The notes under the pieces were generated by a model that was not told the origin of the DNA, ran no database searches, and saw only the letters and a program-made list of their open reading frames with translations. A stretch of DNA of 64,000 nt, from positions 186,001 through 250,000 of the forward strand of contig NZ_CP039456.1 of assembly GCF_006974145.1 (NCBI RefSeq), read 5' to 3'. Both the position numbers and the translations under genes were made by a program. Of this stretch, positions 44,645-52,597 are shown one piece after another. Position 1 is the stretch's first letter; each line of letters opens with the position of its first letter. The stretch is from Changchengzhania lutea. Its GTDB lineage: Bacteria; Bacteroidota; Bacteroidia; Flavobacteriales; Flavobacteriaceae.

Positions 44645-45093
44645 TTTTTCGGGTTCATCATCATCGGATTGCTGGTGCTTGCAATTTGGAAAGAGTTCAA
44701 AAAAAAATCAGTCTGTAATTTTAGAACACTTTCATAGAACAGCATGTACAGCTCTTTAGCTGTTACGTTGTTCAAAATAAACGAAACATACCAATCCGGA
44801 TAATCATCTTGTTTTCCATGTGCAAGAATAGAAAATACCTGAGCCATTTCGGAACGGTACCTTACAGCTTCATCAATATTTAAATCTTTAGATTCTCTAA
44901 TATCCTCAGGGATGCCCATAACTATTGAAGCGCATTTTGATAACACTTCTAAAGTTGGAGGTTTTACAGTAAACTTTAAGGTTTGTTTTCCCTTTAAATC
45001 ATCTGGGAGCATTGATGCATCTTTAACATCAATAGTATACGTTGTTGGCTTTTCTATCAAAGCCTTGAGTATGTCTTGCTTCTGTTTGTCCAT
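44623..45093 (-). CDS. Tail assembly chaperone, G part
   Basis: The 156-residue protein sits between the tail tube gene and the tape measure, the position of lambda gpG. Its N-terminus has TYTIDVKDASMLPDDLKGK with an extended strand, then a mostly helical part. The last residues NPMMMNPKNDSTPTN include the slippery AAA-AAC codons near residues 149-150. It coats the tape measure during tail assembly; the G and GT forms should be made at a fixed ratio. A terminator just upstream may limit read-through from the tail tube gene. Confidence 0.8.
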   Translation of the reverse strand: MDKQKQDILKALIEKPTTYTIDVKDASMLPDDLKGKQTLKFTVKPPTLEVLSKCASIVMGIPEDIRESKDLNIDEAVRYRSEMAQVFSILAHGKQDDYPDWYVSFILNNVTAKELYMLFYESVLKLQTDFFLNSFQIASTSNPMMMNPKNDSTPTN

Positions 45094-45097
45094 ATTC

Positions 45098-45133
45098 TAA
45101 AAAAAGGGTTTCTTAAATTCATAAAAAACCCTT
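45098..45133 (-). terminator. Terminator between tail tube and tail chaperone genes
   Basis: On the minus strand AAGGGTTT pairs with AAACCCTT (45126-45133 with 45104-45111) around a 14-base loop and is followed by TTTTTTTAG. It lies between the tail tube stop (45151) and the chaperone start (45093), so it likely cuts most transcripts and keeps chaperone levels well below those of the tube protein. Confidence 0.72.
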
Positions 45134-45150
45134 CAAACTAAACTAAAAAA

Positions 45151-45672
45151 CTAAACTTGGAATTTTATTTCGAAAGGCGCGCCTTCAACACTTGCAGCCG
45201 ATACTGGAGTATTAGCCGTAAGTTGGACGTCCAATGAAAGCAATCCGTTTTTTGTGATATTACCGTCGAATTTCGCTACTACTTTAGCATAAGCAAATGT
45301 AATTTCTGTTTTTTTGCCTTCGGTCACGTCTGTTGTAATAACTACCGATAAATATTTATTTGGTACTGTTTTAGGAGCACTCCATACTTTATTGATATCA
45401 TCCCAAGCGCCACCCATAAGCATGACCGCGCTATCTCCCGTAACTTCGTAAAGTTTAAAGTTTGCGGTTGCTGGATTAGCACCTGTGTTTACTGTTAAAT
45501 AAGAATCATCTTGCTCTGTTGAAATAGTTTCTTCAGTAGCTTCACTTCCTGTTAAGGTCAATGAATTTAATACTACTGCCGCGAATGTCGTTAAAGTTGC
45601 GCCTACTACCCCGTCTCCAGGTAAACCGATCTCGATTTTTTCGACACCTCTGATATTATCTGATTTTGCCAT
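45151..45672 (-). CDS. Major tail (tube) protein
   Basis: The 173-residue protein is rich in small beta strands: GVEKIEIGLPGDG, TFAAVVLNSLTLTGSEATEE, KYLSVVITTDVTEGKKTEITFAYAKVVAKFDG split in turn, and GLLSLDVQLTANTP. This is the immunoglobulin-like or tube-fold look of siphovirus major tail proteins. Location after the tail terminator gene and before the chaperone supports it. It is followed by a terminator. Confidence 0.85.
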   Translation of the reverse strand: MAKSDNIRGVEKIEIGLPGDGVVGATLTTFAAVVLNSLTLTGSEATEETISTEQDDSYLTVNTGANPATANFKLYEVTGDSAVMLMGGAWDDINKVWSAPKTVPNKYLSVVITTDVTEGKKTEITFAYAKVVAKFDGNITKNGLLSLDVQLTANTPVSAASVEGAPFEIKFQV

Positions 45673-45675
45673 TTT

Positions 45676-46062
45676 TTACAATGTTTGAAATGTTAATTTT
45701 AAATTATAGAAATACATGCTATCTCTGTCTTTGTCTTTGAAAATGCCCTTATCATCATCAATTTGAAATGAAAGGCCATCATAAATGTTATCTTTTACAA
45801 GTGGCAATACCACTGCTAATATATCTTGAAACCTATTTAAATTAGCCCTTCCAGATATGACCTCCGGTACATAAATATTCAAATTGGCATAACCAACCTG
45901 TAGATATCTGTTCGGATTTGTCAACGTCTTTACTGATATGTTTTCTAACTGATCGCCATCCGGCACATCATTTATATAAACCTTTCCTGTAATTTCATCT
46001 GTTACAGATGCCACATTCAGTACTTTGTATAATTTAGATGCTATATCAATACTAGATTTCAC
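45676..46062 (-). CDS. Tail terminator/completion protein
   Basis: The 128-residue protein has the alpha/beta look of tail completion proteins (SSIDIASKLYKVLNVASVT, DQLENISVKTLTNP, YANLNIYVPEV, FQIDDDKGIFKD, YFYNLKLTFQTL). It lies after the HK97 gp10-like gene with a 1-base overlap and before the tail tube gene, the normal place for the ring that caps the tail. Call rests mainly on position. Confidence 0.65.
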   Translation of the reverse strand: MKSSIDIASKLYKVLNVASVTDEITGKVYINDVPDGDQLENISVKTLTNPNRYLQVGYANLNIYVPEVISGRANLNRFQDILAVVLPLVKDNIYDGLSFQIDDDKGIFKDKDRDSMYFYNLKLTFQTL

Positions 46063-46484
46063 TATATTAAACTTTTTATAATTGAACCTAATTCATCACT
46101 ATCTGGTGATGACCCCGTAATTACATCGAAACCTTTAGCCTCTACATAAGCAGCATAACTCATGCCTGCCACTCCAATTAATACATATCCCTTTGGATAT
46201 TTTAAAGCAATCTCGTTTGCAAAACTTTGCGCTTGCGACTGACCTTCTGTATTACCTTGAAAATTACGATCTTCTATCTTGCCATCTATTAGAATAATAT
46301 ATCCTATAGAGCTTCTTAGATTTCCAGTTCTATCTGTATAATTACCACTTATTCTCGCCTCATTTACAAATTGCTCTCCAATATATTGAAGCGTTTGCAG
46401 TGCTTTATTATCAACATCTTTTTGAAGTTGATTAAAAATGCTTTCAATTTGCTTGCCTTTAAATAGCGCTCTTATTCCAGCCAT
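46062..46484 (-). CDS. HK97 gp10-like head-tail joining protein
   Basis: The 140-residue protein has an N-terminal helix (KGKQIESIFNQLQKDVDNK, ALQTLQYIGEQFVNEAR) and a middle with NYTDRTGNLRSSIGYII, a strong match to the gp10 family, where TGNLRxSI is a hallmark. The C-terminal part has YVEAKGFDVITGS. It overlaps the connector gene by 13 bases. Predicted to act at head completion or tail joining. Confidence 0.82.
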   Translation of the reverse strand: MAGIRALFKGKQIESIFNQLQKDVDNKALQTLQYIGEQFVNEARISGNYTDRTGNLRSSIGYIILIDGKIEDRNFQGNTEGQSQAQSFANEIALKYPKGYVLIGVAGMSYAAYVEAKGFDVITGSSPDSDELGSIIKSLI

Positions 46485-46753
46485 ATCTCGCAGTGTGTTT
46501 GATAGGGAAATAATTGTACGATTTTAAACTGCTTGCCGTTAAATACAAAATTTTGACCATCATACTGAAACACGTTCGCCCCAAAATTTTTACAATAAAA
46601 CTTAGCTGAATAATCCAAAGTCTTTTGTTGTGAATTTGGCTCAAATCTTCCCTGTAATATTGTTTCAACTTTTGTTGATGTTGATATGCCATCGGCATTA
46701 TCGACTTCAGTTGCAACTACAATTTTACCTGTATGTGGATATCTAGTAATCAT
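46472..46753 (-). CDS. Head closure protein
   Basis: The frame is open from 46771, but ATG at 46753 (MITRYPHTGKIVVATE) is preferred because it overlaps the upstream stop by only 11 bases. The 93-residue product has strands typical of a small beta-barrel head closure protein (ILQGRFEPNSQQKTLDYSAK, FVFNGKQFKIVQLFPY). The genome position, after the gp6-like connector and before the gp10-like gene, supports this. Confidence 0.7.
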   Translation of the reverse strand: MITRYPHTGKIVVATEVDNADGISTSTKVETILQGRFEPNSQQKTLDYSAKFYCKNFGANVFQYDGQNFVFNGKQFKIVQLFPYQTHCEIWLE

Positions 46754-47075
46754 TGCTAGCGTCTGAAACACCTACATTAATGGGTTGCGGACTGTATTCT
46801 AAAGCTTTAGAATCTTCATATTTGTTGTATAATGCCAACGCTCTATTTTTTAAGAGCGACGTATTATATTCAACAGATAGTTGACCTTCTTTAAACTTAG
46901 GCAACAGCACTTTATCCATATATAGATCAGCGGTTACTAACTCAACATCTTTCAAAGAACTTTCTGTATAGGTAGCAGACCCATCAATAGATCTGCTACT
47001 TAACACAGTATTTATGTGGTTTACAGAAACATCTATAAACACAGGATTAGCTTGTATGGCTTCAAGAACCGTCAT
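46743..47075 (-). CDS. Head-tail connector protein (gp6-like)
   Basis: The 110-residue protein is mostly helical (EAIQANPVFIDVSVNHINTV, SLKDVELVTADLYMDKVLLP, SLLKNRALALYNKYEDSKAL), as expected for a connector ring below the portal. Its start overlaps the capsid stop by 1 base, so translation is coupled. Call depends on place and helical content. Confidence 0.7.
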   Translation of the reverse strand: MTVLEAIQANPVFIDVSVNHINTVLSSRSIDGSATYTESSLKDVELVTADLYMDKVLLPKFKEGQLSVEYNTSLLKNRALALYNKYEDSKALEYSPQPINVGVSDASNDY

Positions 47076-48373
47076 TATATGCTAGCTACCAACTCAGCTT
47101 CAAACAATACGATACCTTCTTTTGAGAGTGCATCTATTTTGTTTGATAACGTGCTGTCTTGCTGTGCAACAGTTGCCACAGGCACTTGTTTATCTACTTC
47201 ACGCGCTGCGTTAATACCAGCTACAACAGATACTTTAGTATAATTCGTTCCGTTATAATTGAAATTAGCATCGCCTTCTGTTTGTGCGTCATCATCTGAT
47301 TCGGCTTCGTTTGTGTCCATGATATAGATAGAGTCAACATTGTCCAAAACAGGAATTGCGAGCGCTTGTACACTTGTATTTTCCTTCAAAGGATTGTTGG
47401 TTCTAAATAAAGAGCCTAAAATGAAGTCATCAATAACGCTATATTCAACATTTTCAACAGGATGGTCAACTTCGGCTAATTCGCCATAAGTTAAAGTTCC
47501 CATATCTAAAGTAGAAGTCAAGGTTACGTTACCTCGTTTCCATGGCTCAACTGCTACTTTTTTACCACCTTTTTCAATTTGTACCATCTTATCAATTATG
47601 ATAAGCGTTACTCCAAATTCATCGGTTAAATAGCTTTGGATATCCTCTTTTTTCAATCTAAAAATTAAAGCAGCATCTACTTTTTGAAACCCTGCAAAAG
47701 CATCTTTAAGTTGTGCATTCTTTTTAAAGAGATTAAAAGTGGTTTTATCCATCCATAGATATTTTAATGCATGTCCGTTGCCTCTAGCTTTATTGATAAC
47801 ATTTTCAATATCATCAACTGGCGTTGCATTGGCGTCATTCCAAAGTTTCCCAACTCCAAACTGATTTCCTGATGGAATACCAAAATCAATACGAATCCCT
47901 ACACCTGTGTTATTAGTATCGTCAATAAGCGTTACACCTTCAGACATAGCTTGTAAGAACATGATATCTAATCGCTCATGAACGCCTTTTACACTATCAG
48001 CCAAATCTTCAAAAATCTTTTGAACCAATTGAAGCTCTTTACCACCTCTGGCTTTTAAGTTTTTTAAGGCTTGTAATGCGCTTTCAGTTAAAGCCTTAAT
48101 CATTCCTAATTTTGGCACTTCACCTTCTGCAGAAGCGTAAGAACCTCTTTTCTTCAATGAAAGTTCAGAATCTAAAGAAACAACATCGGCAGCCACAACA
48201 CTTGTGTTAGAGCTTAATGATTGCCATTTCATATCTGTAGAGAAATCCTTCTTTAAATACTTTTTGTATTCATACTGAATTTCATTTTCCGTATCGTTTA
48301 CCTTTTCGGTAATACCTTTTGCTATACTTGGAAAGTATTTAGCAATATAGTTTTTGAATATTGATGCTACCAT
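47075..48373 (-). CDS. Major capsid protein (HK97 fold)
   Basis: The 432-residue protein shows the long N-terminal helical part and the strand pattern of phage capsid proteins of the Phage_cap_E kind (EGVTLIDDTNNTGVGIRIDFG, ALKYLWMDKTTFNLFKK, LTDEFGVTLIIIDKMVQIE, KRGNVTLTSTLDMGTLTYGEL). It follows the decoration protein gene by 4 bases, and its C-terminal 100 residues are acidic and variable. It would form the icosahedral shell. Confidence 0.87.
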   Translation of the reverse strand: MVASIFKNYIAKYFPSIAKGITEKVNDTENEIQYEYKKYLKKDFSTDMKWQSLSSNTSVVAADVVSLDSELSLKKRGSYASAEGEVPKLGMIKALTESALQALKNLKARGGKELQLVQKIFEDLADSVKGVHERLDIMFLQAMSEGVTLIDDTNNTGVGIRIDFGIPSGNQFGVGKLWNDANATPVDDIENVINKARGNGHALKYLWMDKTTFNLFKKNAQLKDAFAGFQKVDAALIFRLKKEDIQSYLTDEFGVTLIIIDKMVQIEKGGKKVAVEPWKRGNVTLTSTLDMGTLTYGELAEVDHPVENVEYSVIDDFILGSLFRTNNPLKENTSVQALAIPVLDNVDSIYIMDTNEAESDDDAQTEGDANFNYNGTNYTKVSVVAGINAAREVDKQVPVATVAQQDSTLSNKIDALSKEGIVLFEAELVASI

Positions 48374-48377
48374 GGCC

Positions 48378-48749
48378 TTATTCGTTTATAAATCTGATTA
48401 AACTTAAATCCGTTTTAGCACCTGCGGGCACGGCATATTTTACCCACGCTTCATTTACTGTTCCGCGAACCAAGATTGCAGCTTGTGCATTTGTTGTAAG
48501 AATTGAAGCGATCAAAATACCTGCATAGGAATATCCAGCAGGTTTCGTTCCTGATGTTGGAAGCGGTTTAAAAATCTTACCAGTGGCATCATCTACGATT
48601 ATAACATGTCCGGCAGATATCTCTGTATCACCAAATCCTGTTACATCCAAAGTTCTGCCCCCAGCTACCGTTTCCAAACATTTTGTAATTACCACCGAAT
48701 CATTGGTGGTATCTACGCTGTTTTTACTCGTTAAATTAGCTGTTGCCAT
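48378..48749 (-). CDS. Head decoration protein
   Basis: The 123-residue protein has a Thr/Ser-rich start, then GGRTLDVTGFGDTEISAGHVI, TGKIFKPLPTSG and AAILVRGTVNEAWVKYAVPAG, the beta-tulip-like pattern seen in small decoration proteins such as lambda gpD. It sits between scaffold and capsid genes, typical for decoration or trimeric clamp proteins. The fold call is moderate. Confidence 0.72.
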   Translation of the reverse strand: MATANLTSKNSVDTTNDSVVITKCLETVAGGRTLDVTGFGDTEISAGHVIIVDDATGKIFKPLPTSGTKPAGYSYAGILIASILTTNAQAAILVRGTVNEAWVKYAVPAGAKTDLSLIRFINE

Positions 48750-48767
48750 TTTTTCGTTTTTTAAAGA

Positions 48768-49454
48768 TTAAATTAAATTAGCTACAATAGCATCAACATC
48801 TTCTTTGTTGGCTTCATCATTTTTAGATTGCCCCCCAACAGGTAAGCCTCTTCCAGAATTATCTCCCACAATAGCTGTGTGAATTTCTTGGTGTTCGGAT
48901 TCTAAGGATTTTACTTGATCTTCGAATGATGTTTCGCTTTCTAAATCGATTCTGGACAACCACTTCTCTTTGAGTTTGTCTGGTAGAGCTTCGGATTTTG
49001 TAATAGCAGCTTTTGCTTGTTCTAATTTAGATTCAGTGGTTTTAGATTTTTCGATTCCGTCAACCTTTTCCATTAAAGCTTTTGCCCAAGCAGGCATTTT
49101 ATTATCATTGTTTTGCGCGCCATCTTCGTCATCATCATTGTCATCTCCATCAATTTGCTTGAAGTATTTATCCTTAAATGTCTTAATGCCGGCAGTTACT
49201 TTTTTATCGTGCTCACTTTGCAATGATTTAGATAATTTAAGCACGCCGTCGAATCCATTTTTTTCGATAAAATCTGCAAATTCTTGAGATCCCAATACTT
49301 GAGAAAAGTCTAATTGTGAATCATTAGATTGAGTTGATTGCAATGAGATTATAATCCCCTCAATTTGATCTTCAGATGTAATATTAATGTTCTGTGCAAG
49401 TTCCTCGTTAAGCCCTGCCTTTTTGAGTGCCTTTTTGAGTTTCCCTTTTAACAT
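48768..49454 (-). CDS. Capsid scaffolding protein
   Basis: The 228-residue protein is highly charged, with long helices and an acidic linker (DGDDNDDDEDGAQNNDN) in the middle and a C-terminal part (EDVDAIVANLI) that would bind the capsid. No protease motif was seen. Scaffolds for siphovirus heads sit just before decoration and capsid genes, as here. The two-box element lies 29 bases upstream of its ATG. Confidence 0.78.
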   Translation of the reverse strand: MLKGKLKKALKKAGLNEELAQNINITSEDQIEGIIISLQSTQSNDSQLDFSQVLGSQEFADFIEKNGFDGVLKLSKSLQSEHDKKVTAGIKTFKDKYFKQIDGDDNDDDEDGAQNNDNKMPAWAKALMEKVDGIEKSKTTESKLEQAKAAITKSEALPDKLKEKWLSRIDLESETSFEDQVKSLESEHQEIHTAIVGDNSGRGLPVGGQSKNDEANKEDVDAIVANLI

Positions 49455-49482
49455 AGTAGATAATTTAGATTATTATTAGATG

Positions 49483-49544
49483 TTAAAAGTATATTGCAAA
49501 CCAAATACAATAAAGAGATTGCTGCTTATTTGTCGGTAGTTTCC
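49483..49544 (-). promoter_or_regulatory. Two-box element upstream of the scaffold gene
   Basis: On the minus strand GGAAACTACCGA (49544-49533), then exactly 40 bases, then ATACTTTTAA (49492-49483), 28 bases before the scaffold ATG. The upstream box overlaps the end of the 49526 gene. The -33 region contains TTG with a 16-base spacer to TACTTTTA. The same pair occurs upstream of the tape measure gene. Confidence 0.55.
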
Positions 49545-49855
49545 TTTAATAAGTCGATTTGAATCGTTTTTGTGGATGTAAAAAGCATTTCTGAAGCCTC
49601 AATCATTAAACTTTTAATATTTTTTTTGTTTTGGTTTTTTAAAAAATACCAATCGACAAATAGTTTTCGTTTTTCAAGTAGGCGTTTGTTCCTTTTCATT
49701 TTTTCCAAGTTTTCGTTAATTCCGTTTAGTTTTAGGTAGTATTCAAATTGATGATGGCTTTCTACAATGTGATTGAATTGTACAAATAATTCTTCTGGCG
49801 TTATGTTTAATCCGTGATCTATAATGTACTGTTCTACTGATTGTAATAAGTCCAA
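49526..49855 (-). CDS. Hypothetical phage protein, helical
   Basis: The 109-residue product is all helical in outlook (QSVEQYIIDHGLNITPEELF, NENLEKMKRNKRLLEKRKLF) with no signal. No family is recognised. It lies between the MuF gene (6 bases upstream) and the scaffold gene, a place where small head assembly or protease-like genes often sit. A phage regulator role is also possible. The end of the gene contains the GAAACTACCGA box. Confidence 0.6.
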   Translation of the reverse strand: MDLLQSVEQYIIDHGLNITPEELFVQFNHIVESHHQFEYYLKLNGINENLEKMKRNKRLLEKRKLFVDWYFLKNQNKKNIKSLMIEASEMLFTSTKTIQIDLLKETTDK

Positions 49856-49861
49856 ATTCGC

Positions 49862-52015
49862 TTATTTAGTTTTTAATGTTGATTTTTTAAGAGCAAACCC
49901 ATCCTTGGTATTCTTAAAATTATCCCTTATAAAATAAGGCTTACTGCTTAATCCTTTAATTTTATCGGCGTTCTCTTGTAGGTATTTATTTGCTCTATTT
50001 GGTATGGCGCTTATAAACTTGTTATCCGCAATAGACTTGCCTTTAAGTTGCTTAATAAAATCCTGCTTTGATGCTAGTTTGGTAGTGGTGAAGCATAGGC
50101 AATTAGCGTGCCATCCAACAAATTTAAATTCTTTTGGATAGTCGCCAACTAATTCGTCGCAATTATGAACCACTACTCCGTTAACTATATATGAATTATC
50201 TTCTTCAACTTGAAAATTCCATTTAGTTATAGGTGTAGTTTGCTTTTGTTTATAGTGTCTAACCTTTGAAATTGGATATTCTAAAAACTCATATTTTTCT
50301 TCATGATTATAAACAACTCTTTGAATTTCATCAGAAACACTTTTTAAATCATTTCTTATTTGACTTCCTTTAAATCTTAGAACCATATAACCCATAGATT
50401 CTAATTCACGTTGTCTTTCTAAGTCCTTTTTTACTGTCTTTGAGTGCCAAAAATCACCATCACATTCAATTATAATTTTGTAGTCGCTTAATACAAAATC
50501 AGGTTTAAAGTATCTTCTCTGTCCGTTTGGTTTTTTTGCTTTGTTTCTAAAAACTATTTTTTGTGTTTCGTTGCTTATTTTTAACTCACTTAATAACCAT
50601 TGCATTTTTTTTTCTATAAAAGAACGGTTGTGCGAATTACCAAGTGCTTGAGCTGATTTTCTAATGTTTTCTGGTTGAATAAATGGATGTGTACCATTTT
50701 TCATTTTTCTATCAGATATCGCTTTTAATGACTTTGTCCTTTTGGCTATAGCGGATTTAGACGTTATGTTTTTTACATTTTCTCCTGAATTAACCCAATC
50801 CTCAAGATATGGTATTCTACCACCATTATCTTTAATGACTTTCATTCTTTTTTCTGAAACCGACTTTACGTGCTCAGGGTTTTTCCATTGATTTGTAGCT
50901 GTGTTTCTTGAAGAACATGATTTTGAACAATATTCTCTATACATTGGAATTTTAGTATCACATGATTTACATCTAGTTGCTAAAATTTTAATAACATTAC
51001 CAGTTTTAGCCGAATCAATTCTTTTCCATTCTCCATTGATTAAAAAAGGATGATTTGAGGTTGCAGAAATGTTCTTTGTTTTACTTCTATTATCATAAGG
51101 CACTTCGTATTGGATTTCAGTTTTATCAACATCATAACAAGTACTTTTAAATAATTTCGATACTTTTCTAAATCTACCTTTATGGGTTAAAACTAAATCT
51201 CCGGCTTCTATGTCTTTTATGTACTTCTGTCCTTTGGACGTAGTTATTTTATATTGCCATGCTGTAAAACAAATATCATATTTAGGATGAGCCGGACTTA
51301 AATTAACGGTAACTCCTAAAACAAATGGCAGTTTCTTTCTACGTTCAAAATCGGCAGTTCTGTAAGCTATATTAACTTCGTTTCTGGCCAATCGCAAAGC
51401 ATTTTTATACGATGAACGATATACACCTCGACCAGGTTTGAAATTTTTGGCAGGATCACTTAGCTTTAATCTGCCGGTAGTCTTATCTCGAAGTCTTCTA
51501 AAACGTCTTGTTGGATGTTTAAGGTAGCGTTGCAAGTCTTTTGCTAAAGATGTGGCGCTTCTGCCCTCAGTTAATCCCGATGCAATGAAATATTCTAATT
51601 GACCTTTGGTTTGTTTGGAAAGATTCCAAACCCGATCAGATAAATTCAACCCGTTTTGAGAACGTTTTAAAAAAGCTTGAAGAGCTTCGGTGTTTCTTTG
51701 AAAGAATATACCGTCATTAGGTAGTGTAATCCCTTTTATATAGTCATTAACCATAACATCGTTATGGGTGTTAGATAATTCCCAGGCTTTAGACGATTGG
51801 CCATAAATATGGTTCAGAATTATAGGGCGGTGCTTGCTTAAAACGTTATCTACCGCTTTTTTAACGGTTTTGTTTTTAAACCATAATTTGGAACTATTGT
51901 TGACTTTATACTTCTTTAACACAGCTGCCAAGTCTCTGGCCATAGATGCATATATCTTACTTAATGATGCATCTTGGTTTGATAATAGGCTTAGGAGCTG
52001 TTTATGATTTGGCAT
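49862..52015 (-). CDS. MuF-like minor head protein interrupted by an intein
   Basis: The 717-residue product is read as two exteins (1-248 and 619-717) joined after removal of an intein (249-618), giving 347 residues. The N-extein is helical with RLARNEVNIAYRTADFERR, a Mu gpF family hallmark. The C-extein starts CDELVGDYPKEFKFVGWHANCLC, which would continue HPKYDI to form the conserved DxCDEL site near the C-x-C end. The Cys at the junction is the C+1 residue needed for splicing. MuF proteins help head assembly and are packaged or act as minor head proteins. The portal gene lies upstream with five small genes in between. Confidence 0.93.
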   Translation of the reverse strand: MPNHKQLLSLLSNQDASLSKIYASMARDLAAVLKKYKVNNSSKLWFKNKTVKKAVDNVLSKHRPIILNHIYGQSSKAWELSNTHNDVMVNDYIKGITLPNDGIFFQRNTEALQAFLKRSQNGLNLSDRVWNLSKQTKGQLEYFIASGLTEGRSATSLAKDLQRYLKHPTRRFRRLRDKTTGRLKLSDPAKNFKPGRGVYRSSYKNALRLARNEVNIAYRTADFERRKKLPFVLGVTVNLSPAHPKYDICFTAWQYKITTSKGQKYIKDIEAGDLVLTHKGRFRKVSKLFKSTCYDVDKTEIQYEVPYDNRSKTKNISATSNHPFLINGEWKRIDSAKTGNVIKILATRCKSCDTKIPMYREYCSKSCSSRNTATNQWKNPEHVKSVSEKRMKVIKDNGGRIPYLEDWVNSGENVKNITSKSAIAKRTKSLKAISDRKMKNGTHPFIQPENIRKSAQALGNSHNRSFIEKKMQWLLSELKISNETQKIVFRNKAKKPNGQRRYFKPDFVLSDYKIIIECDGDFWHSKTVKKDLERQRELESMGYMVLRFKGSQIRNDLKSVSDEIQRVVYNHEEKYEFLEYPISKVRHYKQKQTTPITKWNFQVEEDNSYIVNGVVVHNCDELVGDYPKEFKFVGWHANCLCFTTTKLASKQDFIKQLKGKSIADNKFISAIPNRANKYLQENADKIKGLSSKPYFIRDNFKNTKDGFALKKSTLKTK
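50162..51271 (-). mobile_element. Intein with zinc finger and Vsr-like homing nuclease
   Basis: The insertion of 370 residues starts with Cys249 (CFTAWQYKITTSKGQKYI, then IEAGDLVLTHKGRFRKVSK, block A) and has block B with T319-x-x-H322 (ATSNHPFLING), and ends with YIVNGVVVHN-C, block F/G with His617, Asn618 and C+1. Between them lie a Cys4 zinc finger (CKSC...CSKSC, about 349-367), a basic helix-rich part (NUMOD-like) and a PD-(D/E)XK domain of the Vsr/DUF559 kind (NHRSFIEKKMQWLL, then KPDFVL and IIECDGDFWHS). No LAGLIDADG motif is present. This looks like an active splicing and homing element. Confidence 0.92.
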
Positions 52016-52020
52016 TTAAT

Positions 52021-52260
52021 TTAATCTTTAGATTTAACCTTATGCTTTTCAACAAACTGATCAAAAGACAAATTACCATCCACGAACAAAGTTGTGTCTG
52101 TTTTTTTTGAAATATTATGCTTTACCAAAACATTGTGATAGTGGTTTGAATATCCATAGGCCACAGTTAAAGTGGTTTTGGTTTCATTAATAATTTCCTG
52201 TTTATCAAAATCTTTTGTTTTTGAAAACGCTTCAATTTTCTCTTCTTTTTTTGTTGCCAT
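52021..52260 (-). CDS. Small hypothetical phage protein
   Basis: The 79-residue protein is charged and lacks hydrophobic segments; middle strands (KTTLTVAYGYSNHYHNVLVKH, KTDTTLFVDGNLSF) suggest a small beta fold. It is 5 bases upstream of the MuF gene and 1 base after the 52262 gene. No family is recognised. Confidence 0.6.
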   Translation of the reverse strand: MATKKEEKIEAFSKTKDFDKQEIINETKTTLTVAYGYSNHYHNVLVKHNISKKTDTTLFVDGNLSFDQFVEKHKVKSKD

Positions 52261-52261
52261 T

Positions 52262-52597
52262 TTAATATAGATTTCTGGTTAAACTTATGGGGTTAATCCC
52301 AAATTCACCATCGATAGATGGTTTATAAGCTTCACTTTCACAAAGCATTCTTGCTTTTATTTTTTTACGATGACCGCCTGCTATAACAATAATATCTGCA
52401 TCAAACATTGTAGTAGAGATTGGTTCAATAGATTTTATTTCAAAAGACTTAATTCTTACTGTAATTAGCTTCTTTAAATCTGACTTACTGTGTTTTGTTT
52501 TCCACGTTTTATTTGTAAGCGCGTACATCTTTTTAAAATCAAGATCTTTCCAAGCTTGTAGAAATGAATTTATTTTAGTTTGGGCTTCATTTTTCAT
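52262..52597 (-). CDS. NTF2-like small phage protein
   Basis: The 111-residue protein begins INSFLQAWKDLDFKKMYALTNKTWK, the helix that opens many NTF2-like (DUF4878) proteins, followed by a short beta part (SFEIKSIEPISTTMFDADIIVIA). The match is by pattern only. It overlaps the 52587 gene by 11 bases, in the group of tiny genes between portal and MuF. Confidence 0.5.
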   Translation of the reverse strand: MKNEAQTKINSFLQAWKDLDFKKMYALTNKTWKTKHSKSDLKKLITVRIKSFEIKSIEPISTTMFDADIIVIAGGHRKKIKARMLCESEAYKPSIDGEFGINPISLTRNLY

